Assembly: GCF_001311195.1 (NCBI RefSeq)
Contig: NZ_BBAJ01000017.1
Coordinates: 1 to 40,708, forward strand
From: Lacticaseibacillus camelliae DSM 22697 = JCM 13995
GTDB lineage: Bacteria > Bacillota > Bacilli > Lactobacillales > Lactobacillaceae
DNA length: 40,708 nt
Direction of reading: 5' to 3'
A program made the position numbers and the translations under genes. Shown here piece after piece: positions 8,532-19,848 of the stretch. Within the stretch, counting starts at the first letter, position 1, and every line of letters begins with the position of its first letter. The notes under the pieces were generated by a model that was not told the origin of the DNA, made no database searches, and worked only from the letters and a program-made list of their open reading frames with translations.

Positions 8532-8816
8532 TTGTTAAAACCATTAGGTGACCGCGTGGTCGTTTCAGTTGAGGAAGAGCAAGAGGAAACTGTTGGCGGC
8601 ATCGTACTTGCCAACAACGCCAAGCAAAAGCCGCAACAGGGCACTATCGTGGCAGTTGGCGAAGGCGCACTGAGCCCAGAAGGCAAGCGCCTGCCGATGG
8701 CCGTCAAGAAAGGCGACAAGATCCTGTACGACAAGTACGCCGGGTCTGAAGTCAAGGTCAACGGCGAAGATTACCTGGTCCTGCACGAAAAGGACATCAT
8801 GGCAATTGTCGACTAG
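8532..8816 (+). CDS. groES: Co-chaperonin GroES (Cpn10)
   Basis: Heptameric lid of the GroEL folding chamber. The 94-residue protein begins [13 protein letters not shown] and has the mobile loop [19 protein letters not shown] that contacts GroEL, and the terminal [13 protein letters not shown]. The start codon is TTG at 8532 behind GGAGGG; no ATG is available in frame before the conserved LKPLGDR, so this start is secure. It is followed by groEL after 58 bases. Controlled by two CIRCE elements, so heat-induced through HrcA relief. Confidence 0.97.
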   Translation: MLKPLGDRVVVSVEEEQEETVGGIVLANNAKQKPQQGTIVAVGEGALSPEGKRLPMAVKKGDKILYDKYAGSEVKVNGEDYLVLHEKDIMAIVD

Positions 8817-8865
8817 TTTGGCTCATCGCAATTCCTGCATTAACTATATAAATAATATGAGGTGA

Positions 8866-10503
<1,638 letters not shown>

Positions 10504-10523
10504 TTTTACCTCCAACCAATTTG

Positions 10524-10567
10524 AAGGCGGGGGCTCGCAATGAGCGAGTTCCCGCCTTTTCTTTTTT
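10524..10567 (+). terminator. Rho-independent terminator of groESL
   Basis: A 15-bp stem (10524-10538 with 10544-10558, two G-T pairs), loop AATGA, then a T-rich run. Confidence 0.92.
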
Positions 10568-10642
10568 TCACCGGGGCACAGACCCCAATAATCGTTGACG
10601 GGTATGCTATATTTAAGTTAGAAGAAAAGGAGCTGATGCGTT

Positions 10643-10993
10643 GTGAAACTGATTGAGAACCCGATCCGCCTGAACTTCAGCCTGCACAAATCGCTGCCTT
10701 ACACCATGCGTTACCTGTATGGGAAAAGTAATGTGAAGACCTTCCGGCTTTACACGTTAGGCTCGGTGCACGTGTACTCGATCGATGCTTTTGATCGGAT
10801 GGACATTGTGATGACGCACGAGCATCGCAATATTAAACAGGATGAGATCGATTTTGTGCTCAAGGCGCTGCTGCCAGGCGACGATCCCGCAACACTGAAG
10901 ATTTCTCACACCGCCAAGGACCGCATTGAAGGCGATTTGCACAAAAAGATCCGCGTGAAGGACCTGGTGATCATTGAAAAGTCGCTTAAATAG
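10643..10993 (+). CDS. Small conserved protein, DUF1827-like
   Basis: A 116-residue soluble protein of unknown function. It has the look of the Lactobacillales DUF1827 family: short, starting MKLIENP, a central F-R-L-Y-T-L-G-S-V-H-V-Y segment, then MDIVMTHEHRNIKQDEIDFVL and a charged C terminus. I assign DUF1827 from memory of such proteins, not from a search. GTG start at 10643 with AAGGAG 10 bases upstream. Single-gene unit, closed by terminators on both sides (10524-10567 and 11002-11030), between groEL and mutS. No catalytic motif visible. Confidence 0.7.
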   Translation: MKLIENPIRLNFSLHKSLPYTMRYLYGKSNVKTFRLYTLGSVHVYSIDAFDRMDIVMTHEHRNIKQDEIDFVLKALLPGDDPATLKISHTAKDRIEGDLHKKIRVKDLVIIEKSLK

Positions 10994-11001
10994 TCTTCCT
11001 A

Positions 11002-11030
11002 CCCGCCGAGGCCGCTCGGCGGGCTTTTTT
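11002..11030 (+). terminator. Rho-independent terminator
   Basis: CCCGCCGAG/CTCGGCGGG with a GCCG loop, then CTTTTTT. Confidence 0.93.
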
Positions 11031-11197
11031 AGCCAAGCGGCAAGACCCGGCACACGTACCCCGTCGCCAAGTCCTTAGCCGCTGGCCGGGCGGCCGATTA
11101 AGTTGTTTGCCCAGGTGAGCGGCCAATGATCACGGCGGCAGTGACGGCTAATAAATGTTAAAATACAAGGTAGTTTTCAACTAAAAGGAGTCCCGTC

Positions 11198-13771
11198 ATG
11201 GCGAAAGCAGCAAGTGTTACCCCGATGATGCAGCAGTACCAAAAAAATCAAAGACCAGTACCCGGATGCGTTCCTGTTTTACCGCATCGGGGATTTTTAC
11301 GAGCTGTTCAACGACGATGCTATCAAGGGGTCCCAACTGCTCGAGCTGACGCTGACGGCACGCAGCAAGAACGCAGACAATCCGATCCCAATGTGTGGGG
11401 TGCCGCACCATGCCGCCCAGTCGTACATCGATATTCTGGTCGACCACGGCTACAAGGTCGCAATTTGTGAGCAGATGGAGGATCCGAAAAAGGCCGTTGG
11501 CATGGTCAAGCGGGCCGTCATTCAACTCGTGACGCCTGGCACCAAGATGGACGTCAAAATCGGTGAGGCCAAGTCAAACAACTACCTGGCTGCCGTCGTG
11601 CCAGCCAAGGGCAAATATGGCCTGGCATACGCGGACCTGTCGACCGGCGAGTTCAAGGTGACGACACTGAACAACCGCTTCACCTTGCAAAACGAACTCG
11701 GCGCGTTGGGCAGCCGCGAAATCGTGGTGCCGGACGGGCTGAGCAAGGACGACAAGAAACTACTCGGCCAGGGCGAGCGGCTGCTCAGCCGCGCGGATGC
11801 GGTTGTGTCGGCCGAGGCAAGCTACGTCAGCCAGGATTTGACCGATCCGCTGCAGGTCCAGGTCGTGTCCATGCTGATGCAGTACCTGCTGACGACGCAG
11901 AAGCGCAGCCTGGCGCACATTCAAAAAGCCGTGGCGTACGCGCCAGCTGAGTATTTGGAAATGGATCAGGATGCCCGTACCAACTTGGACATCATCAAGA
12001 ATTCTCGCACCGGCCGCAAGGGGGACACCCTGTTGGCCGTGCTTGACCACACCAAAACCGCAATGGGCGGGCGGCTGCTGAAGCAGTGGCTCGACCGGCC
12101 GCTGTTGGACCTAGCAGCGATCTCCACCCGGCAAAATCAGGTGCAGACGCTGCTGGATCACTACTTTGAGCGTTCGGAGCTGCAGGACCGCCTGACCAAG
12201 GTGTATGACCTGGAGCGTCTGGCGGGCCGCGTGGCGTTCGGCACGGTCAATGGCCGCGACTTGATTCAGCTGCAAACCTCGCTGGACCAGGTGCCGACGA
12301 TTCAAGAGATCTTGACGAAGTTGGACGACGGGAGTTTCACTCAGCTGCTGAAGTCCCTGGATCCGGTGCAGGATGTGGCCGGCTTGATCCGTCGCGCCAT
12401 TGAGCCGGATCCACCGATTTCGATCACCGATGGCGGTGTGATTATGCGCGGCTACGATAAGCAGCTGGACGAGTACCGCGACGCCCAGGCGAACTCAAAG
12501 CAGTGGATCGCCGACCTGGAAACTTCCGAGCGGGAAAAGACCGGCATTCACAACCTGCGCATTCGCTACAACAAGGTGTTTGGCTACTACATCGAGGTCA
12601 CCAACAGCAACCTCGACAAGGTGCCGGAAGATCGCTACGAGCGCAAGCAGACCCTGACCAACGCGGAGCGCTTCACCACGCCTGAGCTCAAAGCCAAGGA
12701 AAGCACGATCCTCGAGGCCGAGGAACGCGCGACCGGGCTTGAGTACGACTTGTTCCAGAAGATCCGCGATCAAGTCAAACAAGAGATTGCCCGGCTGCAG
12801 AAGCTAGCGGCGCAAATCGCCGGGCTTGACGTGCTGCAAAGCTTCGCCGTGGTCGCCGAGGACAACCATTATGTGCGGCCAACGATGCACGCTGGTAGCC
12901 ACGACCTGACGATCCACGGCGGCAGGCACCCGGTCGTCGAGCAAGTGCTCGGCGAGGCCAAGTATATTCCCAACGACGTGATCATGGATTCCAAGACCGA
13001 TATTCTGCTGATCACCGGACCCAACATGTCAGGGAAAAGTACCTACATGCGGCAGTTGGCGCTGACCGTCATCATGGCTCAAGCCGGCTCGTTTGTCCCT
13101 GCCGATGACGCGGACCTGCCCATTTTTGATCAGATCTTCACGCGCATTGGCGCGGCAGACGACCTGGCCAACGGGCAAAGTACCTTCATGGTCGAAATGC
13201 TCGAGCCAACGCGGCGCTGAGCCACGCGACTGCCTCCAGCCTGATCTTGTTTGATGAGATTGGCCGTGGGACCGCGACTTATGACGGCATGGCGCTGGCG
13301 CAGGCCATCATCGAGTACCTGCACGATCACGTGCACGCCAAGACGCTGTTTTCCACCCATTATCATGAGCTGACGGCGCTGGCAGACAGCTTGGACAAAC
13401 TGGAAAACGTCCATGTCGGGGCGGTCGAGGAAAATGGCAACCTGGTTTTCCTGCACAAAATGATGCCGGGACCGGCGGACAAGTCTTACGGGATCCACGT
13501 TGCCAAACTCGCCGGCCTGCCGAGCTCGCTGCTTGATCGAGCGGACAAGATCTTGACGCACCTGGAAGACACGGCGCCGGATCACGCGGCCCAGCCGGCC
13601 GCCAAGCCCGCCGAGGAGGAGGCCCAGCTGAGTCTGTTCCCGACTGAGCCGGTCAAGCCCAAGGCGAATCCGGTGCTGAAAAAGCTGGAAAAATTTGATT
13701 TGATGGCGGCCACGCCGATGGACGCTATGAACCTGTTGTACGACCTGCAAAAGCAATTAAAGAAGAAGTGA
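11198..13771 (+). CDS. mutS: DNA mismatch repair protein MutS (frameshifted twice)
   Basis: MutS binds mismatches and small loops and recruits MutL. The N-terminal mismatch-reading domain ([11 protein letters not shown], with the Phe-x-Glu that stacks on the mismatch) is split from its start by an A run of seven at 11241-11247 where six are needed (YQ-K-I-KDQYP). The ATPase domain has Walker [11 protein letters not shown] and, after a missing G near 13205 ([14 protein letters not shown] expected), [13 protein letters not shown] and [11 protein letters not shown]. The C-terminal QLSLFP clamp-binding-like motif is present. Repaired length 857 residues, normal for Firmicutes. ATG behind AAAGGAGTC. 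Four bases separate it from mutL; the two breaks cancel overall. Confidence 0.93.
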
Positions 13772-13775
13772 GCGT

Positions 13776-15722
13776 ATGCCTAAAATTCATCAGCTTTCAA
13801 CGGCGCTGAGCAATCAGATCTCCGCTGGGGAAGTGATCGAGCGGCCGGCCTCGGTCGTGAAGGAGCTCGTCGAAAACTCGATCGATGCCGGCGCGACCCA
13901 AGTGGACGTGACCGTTGAGGAGGCGGGCCTGAAAACCATCAAAGTTGTCGATAACGGTGGCGGGATCGAGCCCGATGACGTGCCGACGCTTTTTTGCGCC
14001 ATGCCACGTCTAAAATTGCCAGCACGCGCGACTTGTTTAACGTGCACAGTCTGGGCTTTCGCGGTGAGGCGCTGGCGTCGATCGCGGCGGTTGCCGATGT
14101 GACGTTGGCCACAGCCACGACGGCCGGGCTTGGCACCATCGCCCACATCAAGGGGAGCAAGATGCTGGACCAGCACTCTGAGGGCCTGCGCAAGGGCACG
14201 CAGATCACCGTCAACGACTTGTTTTACAACACGCCGGCGCGGCTGAAGTACGTGCAGTCGCAGAACACCGAGCTCAATCACATTTTGGACATCATCGACC
14301 GGCTGGCGCTGGGCCACCCTGAGATTGCTTTTTCGCTGAAAAATAAGGACCGGGTCGTGATCAAAACGGCCGGTACCAATGATCTGCAGCAGACCATTGC
14401 TGGTATTTATTCCGTGCCGGTGGCCAAGAGCATGCTGGACTTCCAAGGCGAGGACAACGATTTTCGCGTTCACGGCTACACCAGTTTGCCGGATACCACG
14501 CGTTCCTCGCGCAATTACATCAGTCTGATGATCAACGGGCGCTACATCAAGAATTACCAGCTGATGAAGGCGTTTATTGCCGGCTACGGCTCGAAGCTCA
14601 TGGTCGGCCGTTATCCGCTGGCCGTGATCGCCGTGGAAATGGATCCGCTGCTGGTCGACGTCAACGTGCACCCGACGAAGCAGGAGGTGCGCCTGAGCAA
14701 GGAGGACCAGCTCGGCGCGCTGCTCACGGAAACGATTCGGGAGCGTCTCGGCCGGGAAAATCTGATTCCGGATGCCTTGCACAATCTGCGCCAGCACAAG
14801 CCAGTGGACATGGACCAGCTGACCATCGCGCTGAACCAGGCCTCCCGTTCGATGCCTGATGCGCCAAGTATGGTCGGTGAACAGCAGACGCCGACGTCCT
14901 CGCAAGGTTACGGGACCGTTGAGCCGGCTGGCCGAGAATTTGTCGATGAGCCTGCTGAAGACACCGGTTTGGCCATCACCGATTTAGACGACCAGCCGAT
15001 TTTTGACGAACCCGACCGCTTGGCCGAATGGGACAAAAAGTACCGCCACCCGGTCGCTGCAGAGACCTCGGCCCGGCCGACGCTGGTGGCAGAACCGAAA
15101 CCCAAAGAGCGGTTTCCAAGCGAGCTGCGCTATCTGGCCCAGGTGCACGGCACCTATTTGCTGGCCGAGGCGCCGGACGGTCTGTACATGCTGGACCAGC
15201 ACGCGGCCCAAGAGCGTGTGAACTACGAGCGGCTGCGGCGTGAGATCGGTGAGGTCAGCGCGGATGAGCAGGCACTGTTGGTGCCGATCACGCTGGACTA
15301 CCCGGCGAGCGACGCCGTGGCGATTCGCGACAAGCGTGACGTACTCGAAGGGGTCGGCATTTTTCTTGAAGATTTTGGTCAGAACACCTTTGTCGTTCGT
15401 CAGCACCCGACTTGGTTCAAGAAGGGCGAAGAAGAGCAAACGATTCGCGCCATCATCGACTGGGTGCTTGACGAAGGGCACGTGACGGTTGCCTCGTTCC
15501 GCGAGAAAACGGCGATCATGATGAGCTGCAAGCAAGCCATCAAGGCGAACCACCACATTGACCGCCCGCAAGCGGAGGCACTGTTGAAAAACCTTGCACA
15601 GTGCGAAAATCCCTTTAACTGCCCCCACGCCGGCGACACTGGTTCATTTTTCCAACACTGACTTGGAGAAAATGTTCAAGCGCATTCAGGATAGCCACCA
15701 GAGCTTCGGCGGTGCGAAATGA
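13776..15722 (+). CDS. mutL: DNA mismatch repair protein MutL (frameshifted at two sites)
   Basis: MutL couples MutS to strand removal; Firmicute MutL is an endonuclease. The GHKL ATPase domain has [26 protein letters not shown] and, across the first break (near 13988-13995, one base missing, probably G in GGCT), RHATSKI and [13 protein letters not shown]. The C-terminal domain has [14 protein letters not shown], the DQHAxxE-type endonuclease motif. Near 15622-15630 two bases are missing; expected CPHGRPT (the zinc-binding CPHGRP) is broken. Repaired, the frame runs on through [13 protein letters not shown] to TGA at 15720-15722, overlapping the maf ATG by the classical ATGA, total 649 residues. 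That restored overlap argues the breaks are not real. Confidence 0.93.
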
Positions 15723-16270
15723 TTATTCTAGCAAGCAGCTCGCCTCGCCGGCAGGAGCTGCTGAAGCGAGTGGTCCCAGCTTTTTCAGTGGCACCGGCGC
15801 AAATTGATGAGCGCGCGTTGCCAGTACTGCCTCCGCGGGCGTATGTGCAGCGGCTGGCAATGGCGAAGTGTGGCACTGTCGCTCAGCGGCACCCCGGGGC
15901 AACGGTCATTGCCGCTGATACCATGGTGGCGTTCAAGGGTCAGTTGCTCGGCAAACCACAGACGGCCGAGGCCGCGGCGAAGATGCTCGCCCAGCTTTCC
16001 GGGCAGACGCACCAGGTCCACACCGGTATGTGCGTGTGCTGGCCGGACAAAACGGCCCGGCAGGTCGTGGTGACCACTGAGGTGACCTTTTGGCCGCTGA
16101 CTGAGCGTGAGATTGCGGATTATGTCGCGACTGGTGAGCCGCTGGACAAGGCCGGCGGTTATGGCATTCAGGGTCAGGGCGCACTACTGGTCAAGGAAAT
16201 TAAAGGCGATTACTATAACGTTGTTGGCCTGCCGATCAGCACGCTGGCGCGCATGCTAAAGTCAAAATGA
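15719..16270 (+). CDS. maf: Maf/YhdE-family nucleotide pyrophosphatase
   Basis: Maf proteins hydrolyse dTTP/UTP or modified nucleotides to monophosphates, a housecleaning role often linked to division. The 183-residue protein shows the N-terminal [12 protein letters not shown] motif, the IDER segment, AADTMV (catalytic Asp region), [19 protein letters not shown] and NVVGLPI. All family motifs are intact. The ATG overlaps the mutL stop (ATGA), suggesting coupling in a mutS-mutL-maf operon. A terminator follows directly. Confidence 0.94.
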   Translation: MIILASSSPRRQELLKRVVPAFSVAPAQIDERALPVLPPRAYVQRLAMAKCGTVAQRHPGATVIAADTMVAFKGQLLGKPQTAEAAAKMLAQLSGQTHQVHTGMCVCWPDKTARQVVVTTEVTFWPLTEREIADYVATGEPLDKAGGYGIQGQGALLVKEIKGDYYNVVGLPISTLARMLKSK

Positions 16271-16302
16271 TAAGTCGACGTGGTTGTCGGCTTATTTTTT
16301 TT
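16270..16302 (+). terminator. Rho-independent terminator of mutS-mutL-maf
   Basis: ATAAGTCGAC pairs with GTCGGCTTAT over 10 bp (one G-T pair), 6-base loop, then eight T. Confidence 0.9.
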
Positions 16303-16305
16303 GCT

Positions 16306-16975
16306 TTCGGCGAGCCTCCGCTGATGCGTTTTGCGTCGCAGCTCAGCAATGACGACACAGTGGGAACTTCGCAGTTGATGGTTCTCCCTGCGCTTCAAAA
16401 CGGCGCGGTGCACTGGGCGATTGCGTAATCTTTCAGATGAGGTGATTGAGGCGGGGGTTTCGGTCAGCCTGCAAATCATCTACCCTGACGCGTTAATGTT
16501 GCTGAATGTGCCGGCTATACTCTTTATCCATCCAGTTGGCGGCTGCTGGGCCCACCGCCGGTTCAGAAAATGATCGCGGGCCATTGTGCGCGGCATGTTG
16601 GCTTTCTTGGCGTCGGGAGAGTAGACGCTTCACCGTGGTTAACGGTAGCTGACGGGCGACTCGCGCTGACGGTTGTAGTTCCTGACGGCGCTATGGCGGA
16701 TGCAAACGGCTTCACAGTCGAGATGCCTTTTTCGCCTCACAAGCGGAGATGGGGTGCTTTTGACAGACGAAAAGGAGGTGGTGCTCACCTCTGCACCGAT
16801 AGCGGCCAGGGAGGAAGTGCTTGTGACGATTGTCACTCGTCCTGGCGGCGCAGGCAGAGGGGGTCAATAGGGTTATGCAAGTGGTCTTGACGCGAGCTGC
16901 AACTCAAAAATCTGTCGTGGACGCGGATACCGCGATCGTTGATTGAGAGCAGGCAGTGGTCCCTGCATTAAGTAT
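16306..16975 (+). pseudogene. Non-coding stretch with possible remnant of a WxL-type surface protein gene
   Basis: About 670 bases with no intact gene. Short protein-like stretches occur in shifting plus-strand frames: one reading ...ASQLSNDDTVGTSQLMVLP (16335-16425 region), one SDEVIEAGVSVSLQIIYPD (16434-16490), one VDASPWLTVADGRLALTVVV (16621-16680), and one TDEKEVVLTSAPIAAREEVL (16761-16820), each ended by stops. The third and fourth resemble the ordering of a WxL domain (W-x-L-like tryptophan, then an acylated-looking ValThr strand and GGAGRG). Since an intact WxL gene follows, a decayed paralogue is a reasonable reading, but the similarity is weak. A 106-codon frame at 16570-16890 looks like a chance product of this remnant. 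Confidence 0.3.
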
Positions 16976-17006
16976 CCAATCGGTTAAAGTTCAAGGGGGA
17001 GCGTAA

Positions 17007-17763
17007 ATGAAAAAAAGCAACATGGTTTCTTGGCACGATTGGGGCGGCATTGATCGCCAGTGGTGCCCCAATGACAATCAAGGCGGCCAACATCGGGCCT
17101 GGAGAATCGACGACCAGTAATCTGACGACTGCAGGGAAAGGTTTTGAATTGACCGCTGACGGGCAAACGGCAGAAGCAAATAGTGTAGCGCAGTTTGAGA
17201 TTACGCCGGGAACGCTGTCACTGAAAGCAGTACCAAATCTTCGCTTTAAGCCGGGCAAGGTTGCAGATTTGATCAAGGCAGACACGCCGTTGGCATTGGC
17301 AGGTGGCGACGTTGCCTCGAATAACCAAGGTTACGACGGAAACCCTGAGAAACTGATTCAGGTGATCGACTATCGCGGCACAAATGCCGGCTGGACGCTA
17401 ACTGCAAAGCTGGGTGACTTCTCTGGCGCAGCCACCCTGAAGGCAGCAAGCCTCACATTAACCGGTGCCGTGGCGGCGGACAACTACGCCGCTGATCTTG
17501 GTGAAGGCAACTTTGCCACTGAGGCGAGCGCGATTCTTGACCCGACTAACGGCTACGGTGCGGGCGCGACCAAAGCAACGGTCAATGATGCAAAACTGGT
17601 ACTGAAAAAAGATTCTAAGGCAGTCGCAGGCGATTACCAAGCCCAAATTGTCTGGACACTAGCAGCCACCCCGGGTGCTACCTCACCATCTGATGACGGC
17701 AATTCGGATTCTGGCAGCGACACCCAAGCTGAACTTGGCCTGACATTTTTTTATTCACTGTAG
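17007..17763 (+). CDS. WxL-domain cell-surface protein (frameshifted at the start)
   Basis: WxL domains bind peptidoglycan non-covalently and display proteins on Gram-positive walls. The start ATG at 17007 (AAGGGGGAG upstream) is cut off by an A run of seven at 17010-17016; with six the product begins MKKATWFLGTIGAALIASGA, a good signal peptide, and runs 251 residues. The WxL domain has the paired tryptophans: NAGWTLTAK (about Trp129) with GAATLKAASLTLTGA, and YQAQIVWTLAATPG (about Trp216). WxL proteins normally end soon after the second motif; here about 30 residues rich in S, D and G follow and end in LGLTFFYSL. Followed by its usual partner, a DUF916 protein. Confidence 0.82.
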
Positions 17764-17788
17764 TGGCTGTATCGATATAAGCACGTCG

Positions 17789-17824
17789 AACTGGGGCAGA
17801 CCTGCTGAGTTAGTCCCAGTTTTT
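17789..17824 (+). terminator. Possible terminator or attenuator between WxL and DUF916 genes
   Basis: AACTGGG (17789-17795) pairs with CCCAGTT (17815-17821), then TTT. It could lower expression of the downstream genes relative to the WxL protein. Confidence 0.5.
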
Positions 17825-17841
17825 CGGTAGGAGGGATTGTA

Positions 17842-18810
17842 ATGCGGCAATGGTGGTGGGTGCTGATAGTCGTTTGGCTCATTGCGCCAAGTCGCTCAGT
17901 GCTGGCCGAGGGAGCGGGGTTTACGGTGACGCCCGAGCTGCCAGCCAACCAGCTTGGTGGGAATACCGGGTGGTTCAATTTGTTAGTCAAACCAGGGCAG
18001 AAGCAGGATTTAACGGTCGCGGTCGGGAATCAGGCCAATCAAGCCAAAAAGCTGGAACTATCGCTCACTAATGCTTTCACGCAGGACAATGGCCAGGTGG
18101 GCTACGAGCCCAATCAAGACAAGGATGAGTCTGCAGAAGTTCAACTGACCGCGATTGGGTCCAAACCGATCAGAATCGATTTGGCCGCCCACCAAGGTCG
18201 CAAAGTCACGTTTCAGGTTACCCCACCGGCAAACGGGTTTGCCGGGCAGGTTCTCGGTGCAATATACGTGCGAGAGTTGACTGAATCTGACGCGGCGTCG
18301 GCGAGTGGGTTTGCGGTGACCAATCGGTTTTCGATGGTCGTGGCGGTCCAGCTTCAGACCAGTGAGAAATTAGCCCCTCCAGTGCTGCATTTGGTGAGCG
18401 TCAAAGCCAAGCCCGAAAGTGTGCAGGCCACCATTCAAAATGCGGCGCCGCGCTTATTTGGCCAATTAAAGTTACAGACAGAAGTGATTCCAGCTGGTAA
18501 GACCAAACCGGTGCTTCAACAACTGACCACCAATTATGCAATGGCGCCGAACTCGGCCTTTCACTATCAAATCGCGCCGCCAAAGGGGCTTGAGCCTGGC
18601 GAGTATCAACTGGTGATCGCTGCGACGGCCGGCGCATACAAGTGGCGCTTCACCCGTGCCTTCTCGCTTAAAAAGCCAATGTCTGCCAAGCCGGGCACTT
18701 TGTCTGCGCAAAAAAGTACTGACTTGTGGCCGTGGTTATGGGTGCTGGCCTTCGGCGTGGTGGTTGGGGGTCTGATTGGGTGGTGGCGCGGCCGCCGCTC
18801 TCGGAGGTGA
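17842..18810 (+). CDS. WxL-protein partner with DUF916 and DUF3324 domains, membrane anchored
   Basis: A 322-residue exported protein of the kind always found beside WxL genes; DUF916 is described as peptidoglycan-binding and DUF3324 as host/matrix-binding. N-terminal signal peptide (MRQWWWVLIVVWLIAPSRS, cleavage after VLA). Residues about 24-155 are DUF916-like, beginning GFTVTPELPANQ and containing the GWFNLLVKPGQKQ segment typical of the family and GAIYVREL. Residues about 160-285 fit DUF3324 (NRFSMVVAVQL, then the NAAPRLFGQL region). A C-terminal transmembrane helix (WLWVLAFGVVVGGLIGWW) and RGRRSRR tail anchor it. ATG behind TAGGAGGG. Six bases separate its stop from the next start. Confidence 0.88.
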   Translation: MRQWWWVLIVVWLIAPSRSVLAEGAGFTVTPELPANQLGGNTGWFNLLVKPGQKQDLTVAVGNQANQAKKLELSLTNAFTQDNGQVGYEPNQDKDESAEVQLTAIGSKPIRIDLAAHQGRKVTFQVTPPANGFAGQVLGAIYVRELTESDAASASGFAVTNRFSMVVAVQLQTSEKLAPPVLHLVSVKAKPESVQATIQNAAPRLFGQLKLQTEVIPAGKTKPVLQQLTTNYAMAPNSAFHYQIAPPKGLEPGEYQLVIAATAGAYKWRFTRAFSLKKPMSAKPGTLSAQKSTDLWPWLWVLAFGVVVGGLIGWWRGRRSRR

Positions 18811-18815
18811 AAGAA

Positions 18816-19151
18816 ATGCGCAAGTGGTTTATCGCAAGTGCTCTGGTGTTGCTAGTCGCCGTTGCGGTGCGTGGGGCTCAGCTGTCCCAAGCTGCAGTAA
18901 CTCAGCAAAGTGTGGCGACGTTTGCCCTGAAGGGTGCGCCTGGCCCGGTGCCGCTGCCGGCTGCACCGATGGAACAGCCACCGCGCCCAACCCTAACCAT
19001 CACTGATCGATCATCGTCGTCACCCGCCACTGGTGAGACAGAGCCTCTCCGCTTGACGGTGGCGGGCTTGCTGCTGGTGGTGGGACTTGGCCTTTACGTC
19101 TTTTGGCGAAAGACGCAGGCGAAGCGAGCGCTGGCCTCCGCGGCGCAGTGA
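18816..19151 (+). CDS. Small surface protein with sortase-like C terminus (SPATG)
   Basis: A 111-residue protein. An N-terminal signal segment (MRKWFIASALVLLVAVAVRG) is followed by a short proline-rich region and a C-terminal sorting-like signal: SPATGE, hydrophobic helix LTVAGLLLVVGLGLYVFW, then the basic RKTQAKR tail. This is the layout of the small LPXTG proteins in WxL clusters, but the motif's Leu is Ser, so recognition by a housekeeping sortase is uncertain. The start at 18816 is preferred over upstream in-frame codons because GGAGGTG lies 9 bases before it and it gives a signal peptide. Last gene of the surface cluster. Confidence 0.78.
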   Translation: MRKWFIASALVLLVAVAVRGAQLSQAAVTQQSVATFALKGAPGPVPLPAAPMEQPPRPTLTITDRSSSSPATGETEPLRLTVAGLLLVVGLGLYVFWRKTQAKRALASAAQ

Positions 19152-19183
19152 CTATGGGCGATGCGCGGTTCCGGTCCGAAGTC

Positions 19184-19226
19184 AAAAAAACGCGACTCAC
19201 CGAAAGAAACGGTGGGTCGTGTTTTA
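19184..19226. terminator. Bidirectional terminator between the surface cluster and the VTT gene
   Basis: A 14-bp stem (19189-19202 with 19210-19223), loop AAAGAAA, seven A on the left and a T run on the right. Serves both convergent genes. Confidence 0.9.
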
Positions 19227-19239
19227 CGTTGGTCATGGG

Positions 19240-19848
19240 TCAGCGGTGAAAGAGGTGCAGCAGCCAGTGGGCACCGAACACCAGGCTCATGCTGTATACC
19301 GCAATGGTGATCGGCTTGCCAAGGATGATGACCCAGGCGAAAAACTTGAACTTCATGTGGGTCAGGCCGGCAATCAGGCACAGGACATCATCCGGGGCAA
19401 CTGGTGCGACGATTGCAATGGCGAAAAACGTGTCGAACTTCTGCTGATTTTTCGCGTAGGCCATGTACTTGTCGAAGACTTTTTCCGACACAATGTGCAA
19501 AATGAAGGGCTTACCGTAGTTGCGGGCCAGAAAGAAATTGATGAAGGACCCAATCACGATGCCAATATAGTTGTACAGAAACCCTTGCCATGGTCCAAAC
19601 AAGATGACGCCGGCGGCAGTGCTGACGCCTCCGGGGATAATGGGGATGACCACTTGGACGACCTGAATCAGGATGAAAATCAGCGGTCCAATCAGCCCGG
19701 TGGAGTTGATGTAGGCATGAAGGCTGGCCAAATCGTGGAACACCCCGATGCGATACCAGTAGATCGTGACAAACACGATTGCCACCACTGAGCACAGCGC
19801 AGTGAGGTTGATTAATCGTCTTGAGGTTGTCTCGCTCGTCTTCCCCAC
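19240..19848 (-). CDS. TVP38/TMEM64 (VTT-domain) membrane protein
   Basis: A 202-residue polytopic membrane protein of the DedA/VTT superfamily, whose members are thought to move lipids across the bilayer. After a first hydrophobic helix, the VTT core has VVQVVIPIIPGGVSTAAGV, then GPWQGFLYNYIGIVIGSFIN with FFLARNYGKPF, and a second hydrophobic part with APVAPDDVLCLIAGLT. Substrate unknown. The start is doubtful: the only in-frame candidate is GTG at 19848, which overlaps the GGAGG sequence, and a stop lies just before it. An indel in the nearby GGGG run, with a true start near 19875, is possible. The 200 bases beyond it, up to ruvA, hold no feature I can name. Confidence 0.82.
   Translation of the reverse strand: MGKTSETTSRRLINLTALCSVVAIVFVTIYWYRIGVFHDLASLHAYINSTGLIGPLIFILIQVVQVVIPIIPGGVSTAAGVILFGPWQGFLYNYIGIVIGSFINFFLARNYGKPFILHIVSEKVFDKYMAYAKNQQKFDTFFAIAIVAPVAPDDVLCLIAGLTHMKFKFFAWVIILGKPITIAVYSMSLVFGAHWLLHLFHR

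Noticed and set aside
16570-16890. A 106-codon open frame as a real gene
   Set aside because: No ribosome-binding site, odd composition and no domain; it lies in a stretch that reads as remnants in several frames.
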